DNA of 5,732 nucleotides, taken from positions 1 to 5,732 of the forward strand of contig JAUQPV010000180.1 of NCBI GenBank assembly GCA_030550225.1, read 5' to 3'. A model generated the notes under the pieces. The model saw only the letters and a list, made by a program, of their open reading frames with translations. It was not told the origin of the DNA and did not search any database. Shown here piece after piece: positions 1-5,732 of the stretch (position 1 is its first letter; the number at the start of each line of letters is the position of its first letter). The position numbers and the translations under genes are program-made. The DNA comes from Acidobacteriota bacterium (lineage in GTDB: Bacteria; Acidobacteriota; HRBIN11).

Positions 1-466
1 AAGCCTCGACGGGCTGTTCCATCCGCGCTCGCACGCGGGCGGCAAACTCCGCAAACAACTGACGTGCCACGTCCTCGATCATCCCCCGACCGAACTGGAC
101 GACCCGCCCCGCCAGGTCCACCTCTGTGTCGACGACGACCTCAGCGCCTCCGTCGGGAAGTGGCCGGACCTGGCTGAACATCGTCATGCGGGCCGAGCCC
201 GCCCCGCCCGTCTCCCGGCCCTCGCCGACCATGCGGACCCGGTGGACTGCTTCGTCCAACTCCTCCAGGTGGACCCGACCGGCATAGGCGACCGTGATGG
301 GACCCAGACGGACTTTCACGTTCCCCCGAAAGGTCCGTTCGTCCTGGACCTCGACGAGCTCAGCGCCGGGCATGCAGGTCACGACCTGATGAGGGTCTGT
401 CAGAAACCGCCACACCCGATCGACCGACGCTTGGACCCGGAAAGACTCTTGGAACTTGATCGGCAC
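1..466 (-). CDS. coxG: CoxG-family SRPBCC protein, 3' end cut by window edge
   Basis: This is the first 155 residues of a carbon monoxide dehydrogenase subunit G (CoxG) protein of the SRPBCC/START-like fold. Visible family features are an early 'VWRFLTDP' helix (residues 18-25), 'CMPGAEL' (31-37), a 'KVRLGPITVAYAGRV' strand pair (51-65), 'GSAR' (90-93) and a closing helix around 'GRVVQFGRGMIEDVARQL' (120-137). The family is known for binding to the membrane and, in mycobacteria, for carrying menaquinone to CO dehydrogenase; that role is inferred here from homology and position. The start is GTG at 466: GGAGG at 474-478 lies 7 bases upstream, and the family N-terminus begins right there. No ATG lies in frame between this point and the xdhC stop. 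The fold is nearly complete, but the C-terminal tail, which in some members holds a hydrophobic anchor, is beyond the window. Confidence 0.9.
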   Translation of the reverse strand, partial: MPIKFQESFRVQASVDRVWRFLTDPHQVVTCMPGAELVEVQDERTFRGNVKVRLGPITVAYAGRVHLEELDEAVHRVRMVGEGRETGGAGSARMTMFSQVRPLPDGGAEVVVDTEVDLAGRVVQFGRGMIEDVARQLFAEFAARVRARMEQPVEA

Positions 467-473
467 CGTGCGG

Positions 474-478
474 CCTCC
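474..478 (-). promoter_or_regulatory. Ribosome binding site of coxG
   Basis: GGAGG on the minus strand, 7 bases before a GTG codon at 466. It decides the start of coxG, because there is no in-frame ATG nearby and the family's N-terminal sequence begins at this GTG. Confidence 0.8.
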
Positions 479-494
479 ACCCCAGAGGGCAATC

Positions 495-513
495 GGGCAG
501 TGCCGTACTGCCC
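495..513 (-). promoter_or_regulatory. Perfect intercistronic hairpin after xdhC stop
   Basis: A perfect 7-bp inverted repeat, GGGCAGT and ACTGCCC, with a 5-base loop. On the transcribed strand it begins at the last base of the xdhC TAG stop and ends 16 bases before the coxG ribosome binding site. No run of T follows it on the minus strand, so it is not a standard intrinsic terminator. It could protect or set a processing point in the mRNA, or lower coxG expression relative to the upstream genes; these roles are guesses. Confidence 0.45.
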
Positions 514-1493
514 TACGGATCCATCACGTCCACGAACTTCTCCGGCGTCGCCTCGAAGGCCTCCTGGCAGTGAGCACAGCAGAAGATAAAGGTCTGGCCT
601 CCATACTCGGACCGATATCGAGCCTCGGCGACCGAGACGGTCATCCCGCAGACGGGGTCGACGGCTTCCGCCGGGGCAGGCACGGTCATGGTCGGCACGG
701 GGACCGTCCGGGCGACTCGGGACCGTCGGAACTTCACGATTTCGGCCAAGATGCTTAGGGCAATCTCCGCCGGCGTGACGCTTCCGATGTCGAGACCTGC
801 CGGGCTCCAGACCCGCCGGAGGTCCATCTCGGGGACGCCGTGCCGGGCCAGGTAGGCCAAGACCGTCGCGGCCTTGCGCTGGCTGGCTACAAATCCGACG
901 TAAGCCGCCGGACTCCGGACGGCCGCCTCGAGGGCCGCCTCGTCGTCATTCCCCATCGTGGCGACGACGACGGCATCGCCCGCCCGGACGTATCCAGCGA
1001 GGGCCGACCATCCCGGTAGGACTTCGTCGGCCTCGGGGAAGGCGTCCGGCGAGGCCCCCGGACCGACGACCGTCACCCGAAAGTCTAACAGGGCCCCTAA
1101 AGCGGCCAAAGCCTGGGCGACGGGCGTCTGCCCGAGGATGATCAGGGCCGGTCGGGGGAGGACCGGTTCCAGGCTGATGGCCAGTCCACCCTGGCCGGCA
1201 CAAGCCATCGAGTGGACGCCCACGTCCTTCCAGCCCTCGACCCGCAGGTCCTCGGCCGACACATAGATGAGGCGAGCTTGGCCCGTCTCTAAGGCCCGGC
1301 GGGCCTCCCGGACGACGATGTCCCGCACACAGCCGCCCCCGACCCAGCCGTCGACCGTGCCATCAGGGTGCACGATGGCCTTGGCCCCCGGCTTGGCCGA
1401 CTGGGGCGCCTGGTAAGCGACGACGGTGGCGACGACGAAGGGTCGCCCGCTCGCCCGTAAGGCGGCGACCCGCTCCCACAGGTCTGCGTTCAT
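513..1493 (-). CDS. XdhC/CoxI-family molybdoenzyme maturation protein with C-terminal YHS domain
   Basis: 326 residues. Residues 1-75 form the XdhC/CoxI N-terminal domain, with a glycine-rich 'VGGGCVRD' (51-58). A conserved cysteine region, 'CAGQGG', follows at 98-103. Residues 116-255 form the Rossmann-like XdhC C-terminal domain: 'IILGQTPVAQALA' (118-130), 'YVGFVASQRKA' (198-208) and 'PAGLDIGSVTPAEIALSILAEI' (231-252). XdhC proteins bind molybdenum cofactor, protect it during sulfuration and hand it to xanthine dehydrogenase-family enzymes; the neighbour coxL is the obvious client. After a Val/Pro-rich linker (about 256-277) comes a YHS-type domain: 'DPVCGM' (279-284), then Cys305, Cys306 and Cys309 in 'FCCAHC'. 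YHS domains are associated with metal binding, often in copper or heavy-metal proteins. No signal peptide is seen, so the protein is probably cytosolic. The ATG at 1493 fits the family N-terminus, but its ribosome binding site is weak, unlike the other genes here. Copper handling is inference. Confidence 0.9.
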   Translation of the reverse strand: MNADLWERVAALRASGRPFVVATVVAYQAPQSAKPGAKAIVHPDGTVDGWVGGGCVRDIVVREARRALETGQARLIYVSAEDLRVEGWKDVGVHSMACAGQGGLAISLEPVLPRPALIILGQTPVAQALAALGALLDFRVTVVGPGASPDAFPEADEVLPGWSALAGYVRAGDAVVVATMGNDDEAALEAAVRSPAAYVGFVASQRKAATVLAYLARHGVPEMDLRRVWSPAGLDIGSVTPAEIALSILAEIVKFRRSRVARTVPVPTMTVPAPAEAVDPVCGMTVSVAEARYRSEYGGQTFIFCCAHCQEAFEATPEKFVDVMDP

Positions 1494-1537
1494 AGCCGGC
1501 TGTCCATCCGCCTTATTACCCTACTGCCCCGTTCAAC

Positions 1538-3898
1538 TCATTCGGTGATGCCCCGTTCTCGCAGGATCTGCCACACCTTATATGGCGTGATAGGGATGTC
1601 GATATGCCGGACCCCCAGGTGCCACAAGGCGTCCACGACGGCGTTGACGACGGCCGCCGGCGCCCCGACGGTCGCCGATTCCCCGACGCCCTTGGCCCCG
1701 AGCGGATGGTGGGGGGAGGGCGTAACCGTGCGGTACGTCTCCCACCGGGGCGTCTCCATCGCTGTCGGCATCAGGTACTCCATGAAACTACCTCCGATGA
1801 TGGTCCCGTTCTCGTCGTATCGGATCTCCTCATAGAGGGCCGGCGCCAAGCCCATCGTCAGGCCCCCGTGGATCTGGCCCTCGACGATCATCGGGTTGAT
1901 GACGTTGCCGCAGTCGTCGACGGCGACGAAGCGGCGCACATGGACCTCACCCGTGCCCTTGTCGATGTCTACGACGCAGATGTAGCTCCCGAAGGGAAAC
2001 GTCAGGTTCGGCGGGTCGTAGTAGTGGACGGCCTCAAGGCCGGCTTCCAGGTCCGGCGGCGGGTTCGTGTAAGCCGCAAAGGCAATCTCTTGGATCGTCT
2101 TGAACCGGTCAGGCGAACCCTTTACATAGAACCGGCCCGGCTCCCAGATGAGGTCGTCCTCGTGGACTTCCAGGAGATGGGCGGCGATCTTCCGGGCCTT
2201 TTCCCGAATTTTCTGAGCGGCCTTCGCACAGGCGGCTCCGGCCGTCGGCGTCGAACGGCTGGCGTAAGTCCCCAACCCGTAGGGGCACGTGTCCGTATCG
2301 CCTTCCTCGACGGTGATGTCGGCGACGGGGATGCCCAGCTCCTCGGCGATGATCTGGGCGTAGGTCGTCTCGTGGCCCTGGCCCTGATGGCGGGTCCCAA
2401 ATCGGGCGATGACCTTCCCCGTCGGGTGGATGCGAATTTCGGCGCTGTCGAACATCTTGAGGCCCAGGATGTCAAAATGCTTGGCCGGGCCGGCGCCGAC
2501 GATCTCGACGAAGCTCGAGATGCCGATACCCATCAGCTCGCCCCGCTGACGGCGCTCCGCCTGCTCCTTCCGGAGGTCCCAGTAGCCGATCTTCTCCATC
2601 GCCAGACGCAGGGCCTGGGCGTAATTGCCGCTGTCGTACTCCCAGCCGAGGGCCGACTTGTAGGGGAACTGTTCGGGCCGGATGAAGTTCTTGAGTCGGA
2701 ATTCGGCCGGATCCATCCCGATCTCGTGGGCCATGATGTCGGCCAGGCGTTCGATGGTGTAGACGGCCTCCGTCACGCGGAAAGAGCACCGGTAGGCGAT
2801 CCCGCCAGGCGGCTTGTTCGTATAGACGCCGTCGACCGTCACGTGGGCGGCCTGAAAGTCATAGGCGCCCGTGCAGATGTGGAACAGGCCGGCCGGGAAC
2901 TTGGAGGGGTTCGCCTGGTTGTTCGTGTACCCGAGGTCGGAGATCGTGTGGATGCGGAGGGCCGTTAGGGTCCCGTCCTTCTTGGCCGCCAGCTCGCCCG
3001 TGATGTGGTAGTCCCGAGCGAAAGCATCGGCCGTCAGGTTTTCGGTCCGGTCCTCGACCCACTTGACGGGCCGGCCGGTCAGGATGGAGGCGACCGTCGC
3101 CAAGACGTAGCCGGGGTAGACGTAAACTTTGCCGCCGAAGCCGCCGCCGATGTCCGGCGAGATGATGCGGATCTTGTGCTCCGGCAGGCCGGTCACGAGG
3201 GCGTAAGCCGTACGCACGACGTGAGGCGCCTGAGTCGTCATCCAGATGGTCAGCTTGCCCGTCGTGCGGTCCAAGTGGGCGACGCAACCGCAGGTCTCGA
3301 TAGACGCCACATGAATGCGGGGGATGTAGATCTCTTGGCGGATCGTCACGTCGGCCTCGGCGAACAGCCGGTCCGTCGCCTCTCGGTCGCCGACCTCCCA
3401 GTGAAAGCAATGGTTGCTGGCGACCTCCCGGTCGGTCCGGAGGATGGGGGCGTCCGGGGCCAGGGCCTTCCGGGGGTCGACGACGACGGGCAGGGGCTCA
3501 TACTCGACATCCACGGCCGTCACGGCGTCGGCGGCGATGTACCGGTCAGTGGCGACGACGGCGGCGACCTCTTGGCCGTAAAACATGACCTTCTCGGTCG
3601 GCAGGACCATCACGCGGTCGTCGCCCATCAGGCCGGGGATCCAGTGGAGGTTGTGCTGGGCCAGGTCCTGGCCCGTGATGACGGCGACGACGCCGGGCAT
3701 GGCCAGGGCCCGGGAGGCGTCGATCTTCACGATGCGAGCGTGGGCGTACGGACTCCGGACGATGTCCAGGTAGAGCATGCCCGGGAGCTTGATGTCGTCC
3801 ACGTATGTACCCTTCCCGCGGATCAGGCGCTCGTCCTCCCGACGCTTGACGGGATGACCCATTCCCCCGATTTCGGGGCTCGTCCGGGGTTGCTGCAT
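1538..3898 (-). CDS. coxL: Aerobic (form I, Mo/Cu) carbon monoxide dehydrogenase large subunit
   Basis: 786 residues, close to the usual length of about 800. It is the catalytic subunit that oxidises CO with water to CO2, two protons and two electrons, using molybdopterin cytosine dinucleotide and a Mo-S-Cu centre. The motif AYRCSFR (368-374) is the form I signature; Cys371 is the expected copper ligand. Glu739 in 'GAKGVGES' matches the active-site glutamate, and Gln223 in 'QAPH' the conserved glutamine near molybdenum. Cofactor-binding stretches include 'GGGFGGK' (251-257), 'QGQGHETTYAQI' (505-516) and 'GTYASRSTPTAG' (543-554). The N-terminal hammerhead domain spans about 24-137, and the molybdenum-binding domains follow to the end. 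Long stretches, such as 'MFDSAEIRIHPTGKVIAR' (482-499), agree with my memory of the Oligotropha carboxidovorans protein. The ATG start has GGAGG (3905-3909) 6 bases upstream. It follows coxS by 22 bases. I see no frameshift or missing key residue. Xanthine dehydrogenase and form II identities are ruled out by the motif. Confidence 0.98.
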   Translation of the reverse strand: MQQPRTSPEIGGMGHPVKRREDERLIRGKGTYVDDIKLPGMLYLDIVRSPYAHARIVKIDASRALAMPGVVAVITGQDLAQHNLHWIPGLMGDDRVMVLPTEKVMFYGQEVAAVVATDRYIAADAVTAVDVEYEPLPVVVDPRKALAPDAPILRTDREVASNHCFHWEVGDREATDRLFAEADVTIRQEIYIPRIHVASIETCGCVAHLDRTTGKLTIWMTTQAPHVVRTAYALVTGLPEHKIRIISPDIGGGFGGKVYVYPGYVLATVASILTGRPVKWVEDRTENLTADAFARDYHITGELAAKKDGTLTALRIHTISDLGYTNNQANPSKFPAGLFHICTGAYDFQAAHVTVDGVYTNKPPGGIAYRCSFRVTEAVYTIERLADIMAHEIGMDPAEFRLKNFIRPEQFPYKSALGWEYDSGNYAQALRLAMEKIGYWDLRKEQAERRQRGELMGIGISSFVEIVGAGPAKHFDILGLKMFDSAEIRIHPTGKVIARFGTRHQGQGHETTYAQIIAEELGIPVADITVEEGDTDTCPYGLGTYASRSTPTAGAACAKAAQKIREKARKIAAHLLEVHEDDLIWEPGRFYVKGSPDRFKTIQEIAFAAYTNPPPDLEAGLEAVHYYDPPNLTFPFGSYICVVDIDKGTGEVHVRRFVAVDDCGNVINPMIVEGQIHGGLTMGLAPALYEEIRYDENGTIIGGSFMEYLMPTAMETPRWETYRTVTPSPHHPLGAKGVGESATVGAPAAVVNAVVDALWHLGVRHIDIPITPYKVWQILRERGITE

Positions 3899-3920
3899 AC
3901 GACACCTCCGTGACGGGTCG

Positions 3921-4400
3921 TCATTGGGGTGGATGGAGTTTCCGGGCGGCGTACTGAATGGCCTTGACGATGTTGACGTAGCCCGTACACCGGCAGAGAT
4001 TGCCCGAGATGGCGAACCGGATATCCTCTTCCGTCGGGTTCGGATTCTGCTGGAGCAGGGCGTAGGCCGACATCATCATCCCGGGCGTGCAGAAGCCGCA
4101 TTGGAGGCCGTGTTCTTCCCGGAAGCCCTCCTGAATCGGGTGGAGCTGACCGTCCCGTTCGAGGCCTTCGACGGTCAGGACCTCCCCGCCGTCGGCTTGG
4201 ACGGCCAGGACCGTGCAGGACTTGACGGGTTCACCGTTCAGGAGGACCGTGCAGGCGCCGCAGTGCGTCGTGTCACAGCCGATGTGGGTCCCCGTCAGCC
4301 CCAGGACGTCCCGGATCAGATGGACCAGCAAGAGGCGGGGCTCCACCTGGGCCGTGTATTCGACCCCGTTGACCTTCAGACGGATGTCATGCAGGGCCAT
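3921..4400 (-). CDS. coxS: Carbon monoxide dehydrogenase small (2Fe-2S) subunit
   Basis: 159 residues, typical for CoxS. It passes electrons from the Mo/Cu site of CoxL to the FAD of CoxM through two 2Fe-2S clusters. The plant ferredoxin-like domain carries Cys42, Cys47, Cys50 and Cys62 ('GCDTTHCGAC' at 41-50, then 'SC' at 61-62). The C-terminal four-helix domain carries Cys101, Cys104, Cys136 and Cys138 ('CGFCTPG' at 101-107, 'CRCTGY' at 136-141). All eight ligands are present. No twin-arginine or other signal peptide is seen, so the enzyme is cytoplasmic, as is usual for CO dehydrogenases. The ATG start has GGAGG (4408-4412) 7 bases upstream. The gene follows coxM by 19 bases and precedes coxL by 22, so the three subunits are probably made from one message. 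Alone it could be the iron-sulfur subunit of any xanthine dehydrogenase-family enzyme; the partner CoxL makes it CoxS. Confidence 0.97.
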   Translation of the reverse strand: MALHDIRLKVNGVEYTAQVEPRLLLVHLIRDVLGLTGTHIGCDTTHCGACTVLLNGEPVKSCTVLAVQADGGEVLTVEGLERDGQLHPIQEGFREEHGLQCGFCTPGMMMSAYALLQQNPNPTEEDIRFAISGNLCRCTGYVNIVKAIQYAARKLHPPQ

Positions 4401-4419
4401 CGATCAGCCTCCATAGGTC

Positions 4420-5298
4420 TTAGCCGAGGTTCTGGCGGGCTCGCTCCAGGGCCTTCTGGAGGGCCCGGAACGTCAAGACCCGCACGAGGTCTTTCTTGTA
4501 GTCCGCCGAGCCCCGATGGTCTGACCGGGGCTGGGCCGCCTCCATCGCCCGACGGGCGGCGTCCCGGAGGGCCGCCTCCTCCAAACGGGTCCCGACGAGG
4601 ACGGCCTCGGCTTCCCGGGCCTTGAGGGCCATCGGGCCGACGTTGGTCAGGCCGATGCCGGCCTTCCGGCAGACGCCGTTTTCGTCCAATTCGACGTAGG
4701 CGGCGACGGCGGCGATGGCGTAGTCGCCGACCTTCCGTTCCAACTTCAAGTAGGCCCCGCCGCTCCGGGGCGGCGGGGCCGGGACCCGAAGCTCGACGAC
4801 GATCTCGTCCGGCGCTAGGGCCGTCGTGAATAGGCCCCGGAAGAAGTCGGTGATGGGGATGACCCGCTCGCCCTTCGGTCCCCGGGCTACGACCTCAGCC
4901 CCCAGAGCCAGCAGGGTCGCCGGATGGTCGTTGCCCGGGTCGGCATGGGCAACGTTGCCGCAGACGGTCGCTCGGGTCCGGACGAGGGGGTCGGCGACGA
5001 CGACGGACGTGTCATGGAGGATAGGGTACTTCTGCCGGATCAGGTCCGATGCCTCCAGGTGGCGCTCCCGGACGAGGGCCCCGATGCGAAGCCAGCCCCC
5101 TTCCTCCCTCAGGTAGTCCAGGTCCGGGATGCGGTTGATGTCTACGACGTAGGAGGGACCGGCCAGTCGTTGCTTCATCAGGGGAATCAGGCTCTGACCC
5201 CCGGAGAGGACCTTGGCATCCGGCGCCCGCTCCGCCAGGATGGCGATGGCCTCGTCCAGCCGACGAGGCGCAAAGTACTCAAACTGCGGGGGGATCAT
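4420..5298 (-). CDS. coxM: Carbon monoxide dehydrogenase medium (FAD-binding) subunit
   Basis: 292 residues, the normal length for CoxM. It binds FAD, takes electrons from the iron-sulfur clusters of CoxS and passes them to the quinone or cytochrome acceptor. FAD-binding motifs are 'SGGQSLIPLMK' (32-42, the AGGHS-type motif) and 'TVCGNVAHADPGND' (111-124, the TIGGN-type motif). 'KVGDYA' (189-194) and 'GIGLTNVG' (214-221) mark the start of the C-terminal domain. Cys113 replaces the first glycine of TIGGN, a small oddity. The ATG at 5298 was chosen because GGAGG (5305-5309) lies 6 bases upstream and 'MIPPQFEY' matches the family N-terminus. The frame stays open upstream to the window edge, but that extension is unrelated to CoxM. 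It is the first gene of the M-S-L set. A very stable hairpin lies inside the gene at 4753-4780. Confidence 0.96.
   Translation of the reverse strand: MIPPQFEYFAPRRLDEAIAILAERAPDAKVLSGGQSLIPLMKQRLAGPSYVVDINRIPDLDYLREEGGWLRIGALVRERHLEASDLIRQKYPILHDTSVVVADPLVRTRATVCGNVAHADPGNDHPATLLALGAEVVARGPKGERVIPITDFFRGLFTTALAPDEIVVELRVPAPPPRSGGAYLKLERKVGDYAIAAVAAYVELDENGVCRKAGIGLTNVGPMALKAREAEAVLVGTRLEEAALRDAARRAMEAAQPRSDHRGSADYKKDLVRVLTFRALQKALERARQNLG
4753..4780 (-). repeat. Perfect 11-bp GC-only inverted repeat inside coxM
   Basis: Two 11-base arms (4753-4763 and 4770-4780), all G and C, pair perfectly around a 6-base loop. It falls in the codons for the Pro-rich loop 'PAPPPRSGGA' (173-182) between the FAD domain and the C-terminal domain of CoxM. 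Repeated CCG/CCC proline and GGC/GGG glycine codons make such a pairing more likely by chance, so it may have no function. It could slow translation between domains. Confidence 0.6.
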
Positions 5299-5304
5299 GG
5301 TCTT

Positions 5305-5309
5305 CCTCC
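5305..5309 (-). promoter_or_regulatory. Ribosome binding site of coxM
   Basis: GGAGG on the minus strand, 6 bases before the ATG at 5298. It decides the coxM start, since the reading frame stays open for another 144 codons upstream. Confidence 0.85.
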
Positions 5310-5373
5310 AGGTGAGGGTCGATGAGAAACCTGTGTGAAGACGTTGCCAGACCGACGGCCTGCCGGCGACCGC

Positions 5374-5415
5374 CTGGCGCCAGCCCGACAGAAAGGCCGG
5401 ACGCCGGCCCTGTCG
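5374..5415 (-). repeat. Palindrome and bulged inverted repeat upstream of coxM
   Basis: Two symmetric elements lie about 75 to 117 bases before the coxM ATG. The first is a perfect 10-bp palindrome, CTGGCGCCAG, at 5374-5383. The second, at 5386-5415, is an inverted repeat with arms CGACAG + GGCCGG and CCGGCC + CTGTCG around a 3-base loop, with three extra A (plus strand) between the two blocks of one arm. As minus-strand RNA it would form a 12-bp stem with a UUU bulge. It could be an operator, a leader structure of the cox mRNA or a terminator-like remnant of an upstream gene. No T-run follows the stem, and I see no convincing -35/-10 pair nearby. Confidence 0.45.
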
Positions 5416-5732
5416 CCAGAGGTTCAGCCACCCCGTCGGACGGGTCGGGCGAGCCGTCCGCCCGGCGGGACCCCAACGGGCGTCGGCACAGTCGGTGCAG
5501 ACGGCCGGGCCTTCATGAAGGGTGCCCCAACGAAAGTCGACCCCGTCCGCACCCGGCCCCTCAAGGACGAGGCCGCTGAAATGGTCGATCGGTCGAATCC
5601 GCTGACAGAGAAAGCACAGAAACGACGAACCCTGCCGCCGTTCGTAGTGGTACCGATTCCGACAGCGGGGACCGCAGAAGCGGGCTCGGTCCTGCCGGCG
5701 CGGGTCGGGGATGAACCAAGTTCCGCACAAAT

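Larger units (their letters stand above)
5299..5732 (-). other. Unresolved upstream region: partial cysteine-rich zinc-ribbon-like coding sequence, then coxM leader
   Basis: No complete gene is visible in this stretch. On the minus strand, in the same frame as coxM, the distal part (5732 to about 5480) reads like protein: 'CGTWFI', then 'FCGPRCRNRYHYERR', then a CFLC pair and a CTDC pair. In residues counted from 5730 the cysteines are 2, 19, 23, 39, 42, 78 and 81. This spacing suggests two zinc ribbons, the first losing a cysteine off the window edge; the 'FCGPRCRNR' part recalls the zinc-binding ends of CGNR-type and similar regulators. I do not recognise the family. After CTDC the sequence becomes Arg/Trp/Pro-rich and low in conservation-like features. 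No stop occurs in frame before coxM. A TGA in the next frame at 5424-5426, just before the inverted repeat, would end the gene if there were a frameshift. The first readable codon at 5730 is TTG, probably internal. Confidence 0.4.

Noticed and set aside
242..758. Two plus-strand open frames (242-589 and 456-758).
   Set aside because: Both are antisense to coxG and the YHS end of xdhC, and have no domain-like pattern.
513..1493. A possible gene break separating the YHS domain from XdhC as two genes.
   Set aside because: One continuous frame joins them, with no stop, no ribosome binding site and no suitable start near the linker other than Met269, so a true fusion is the simplest reading.
1494..1501. 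An 8-bp palindrome, AGCCGGCT, directly before the xdhC ATG.
   Set aside because: Too short to be significant in GC-rich DNA, with no second copy or neighbouring operator-like structure.
1604..2968. A 454-codon open frame on the plus strand, antisense to coxL.
   Set aside because: It is a mirror of the GC-biased codons of coxL, has no recognisable domains or motifs and covers a gene with clear function on the other strand.
1538..3898. Possible form II CO dehydrogenase or xanthine dehydrogenase identity for the large subunit.
   Set aside because: The active-site motif is AYRCSFR, not the AYRGAGR of form II, and the rest of the sequence resembles form I CoxL.
3005..3913. A 302-codon open frame on the plus strand, antisense to the start of coxL.
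   Set aside because: Same reason: an Asp/Val/Gly-rich antisense shadow of coxL with no domain signal.
3924..4625. A 233-codon open frame on the plus strand across coxS and the end of coxM.
   Set aside because: It spans two real opposing genes and their gap, and ends in low-complexity Pro/Gly sequence.
5279..5476. A 65-codon minus-strand frame overlapping the start of coxM by 20 bases.
   Set aside because: Low-complexity Gly/Pro/Ala sequence with no motif; it could only matter as the shifted tail of the zinc-ribbon sequence, which cannot be shown here.

Overview
The window holds most of an aerobic carbon monoxide dehydrogenase (Mo/Cu CODH) gene cluster from a high-GC bacterium. Every supported gene reads on the minus strand, so transcription runs from high to low coordinates. 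In transcription order the genes are coxM (FAD subunit, 5298 to 4420), coxS (2Fe-2S subunit, 4400 to 3921), coxL (Mo/Cu catalytic subunit, 3898 to 1538), an XdhC/CoxI-type maturation protein carrying an extra C-terminal YHS metal-binding domain (1493 to 513), and a coxG-family gene that starts at a GTG at 466 and runs off the window at base 1. The gaps are 19, 22, 44 and 46 bases, and four of the five genes have a clear GGAGG ribosome binding site, so this looks like one operon.

CoxL carries the motif AYRCSFR (residues 368-374), the signature of true form I CO dehydrogenases, with the cysteine that binds copper in the Mo-S-Cu centre. The M-S-L gene order also fits form I. Together the three structural genes should encode an (LMS)2 enzyme that oxidises CO to CO2 and passes electrons from the Mo/Cu site through two 2Fe-2S clusters to FAD. 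CoxG would link the enzyme to the membrane and quinone pool, and the XdhC-YHS protein would help finish the metal cofactor. The maturation genes coxD and coxE do not lie between coxL and xdhC, where a classical cluster would lead one to look for coxD, and they are not elsewhere in the window.

Upstream of coxM (5299 to 5732) is a stretch without a clear complete gene. Its distal half encodes a cysteine-rich, zinc-ribbon-like sequence cut by the window edge. This reading frame runs into coxM without a stop codon, which is unresolved. Its proximal half, about 75 to 125 bases before coxM, holds a pair of inverted repeats. Other hairpins lie inside coxM and between xdhC and coxG.

The organism cannot be named from this sequence. 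The high G+C, strong Shine-Dalgarno sites and form I CODH fit several aerobic CO-oxidising bacterial groups (for example Chloroflexota, Actinomycetota or Pseudomonadota). No tRNA, rRNA, CRISPR array, insertion sequence or convincing promoter was seen.
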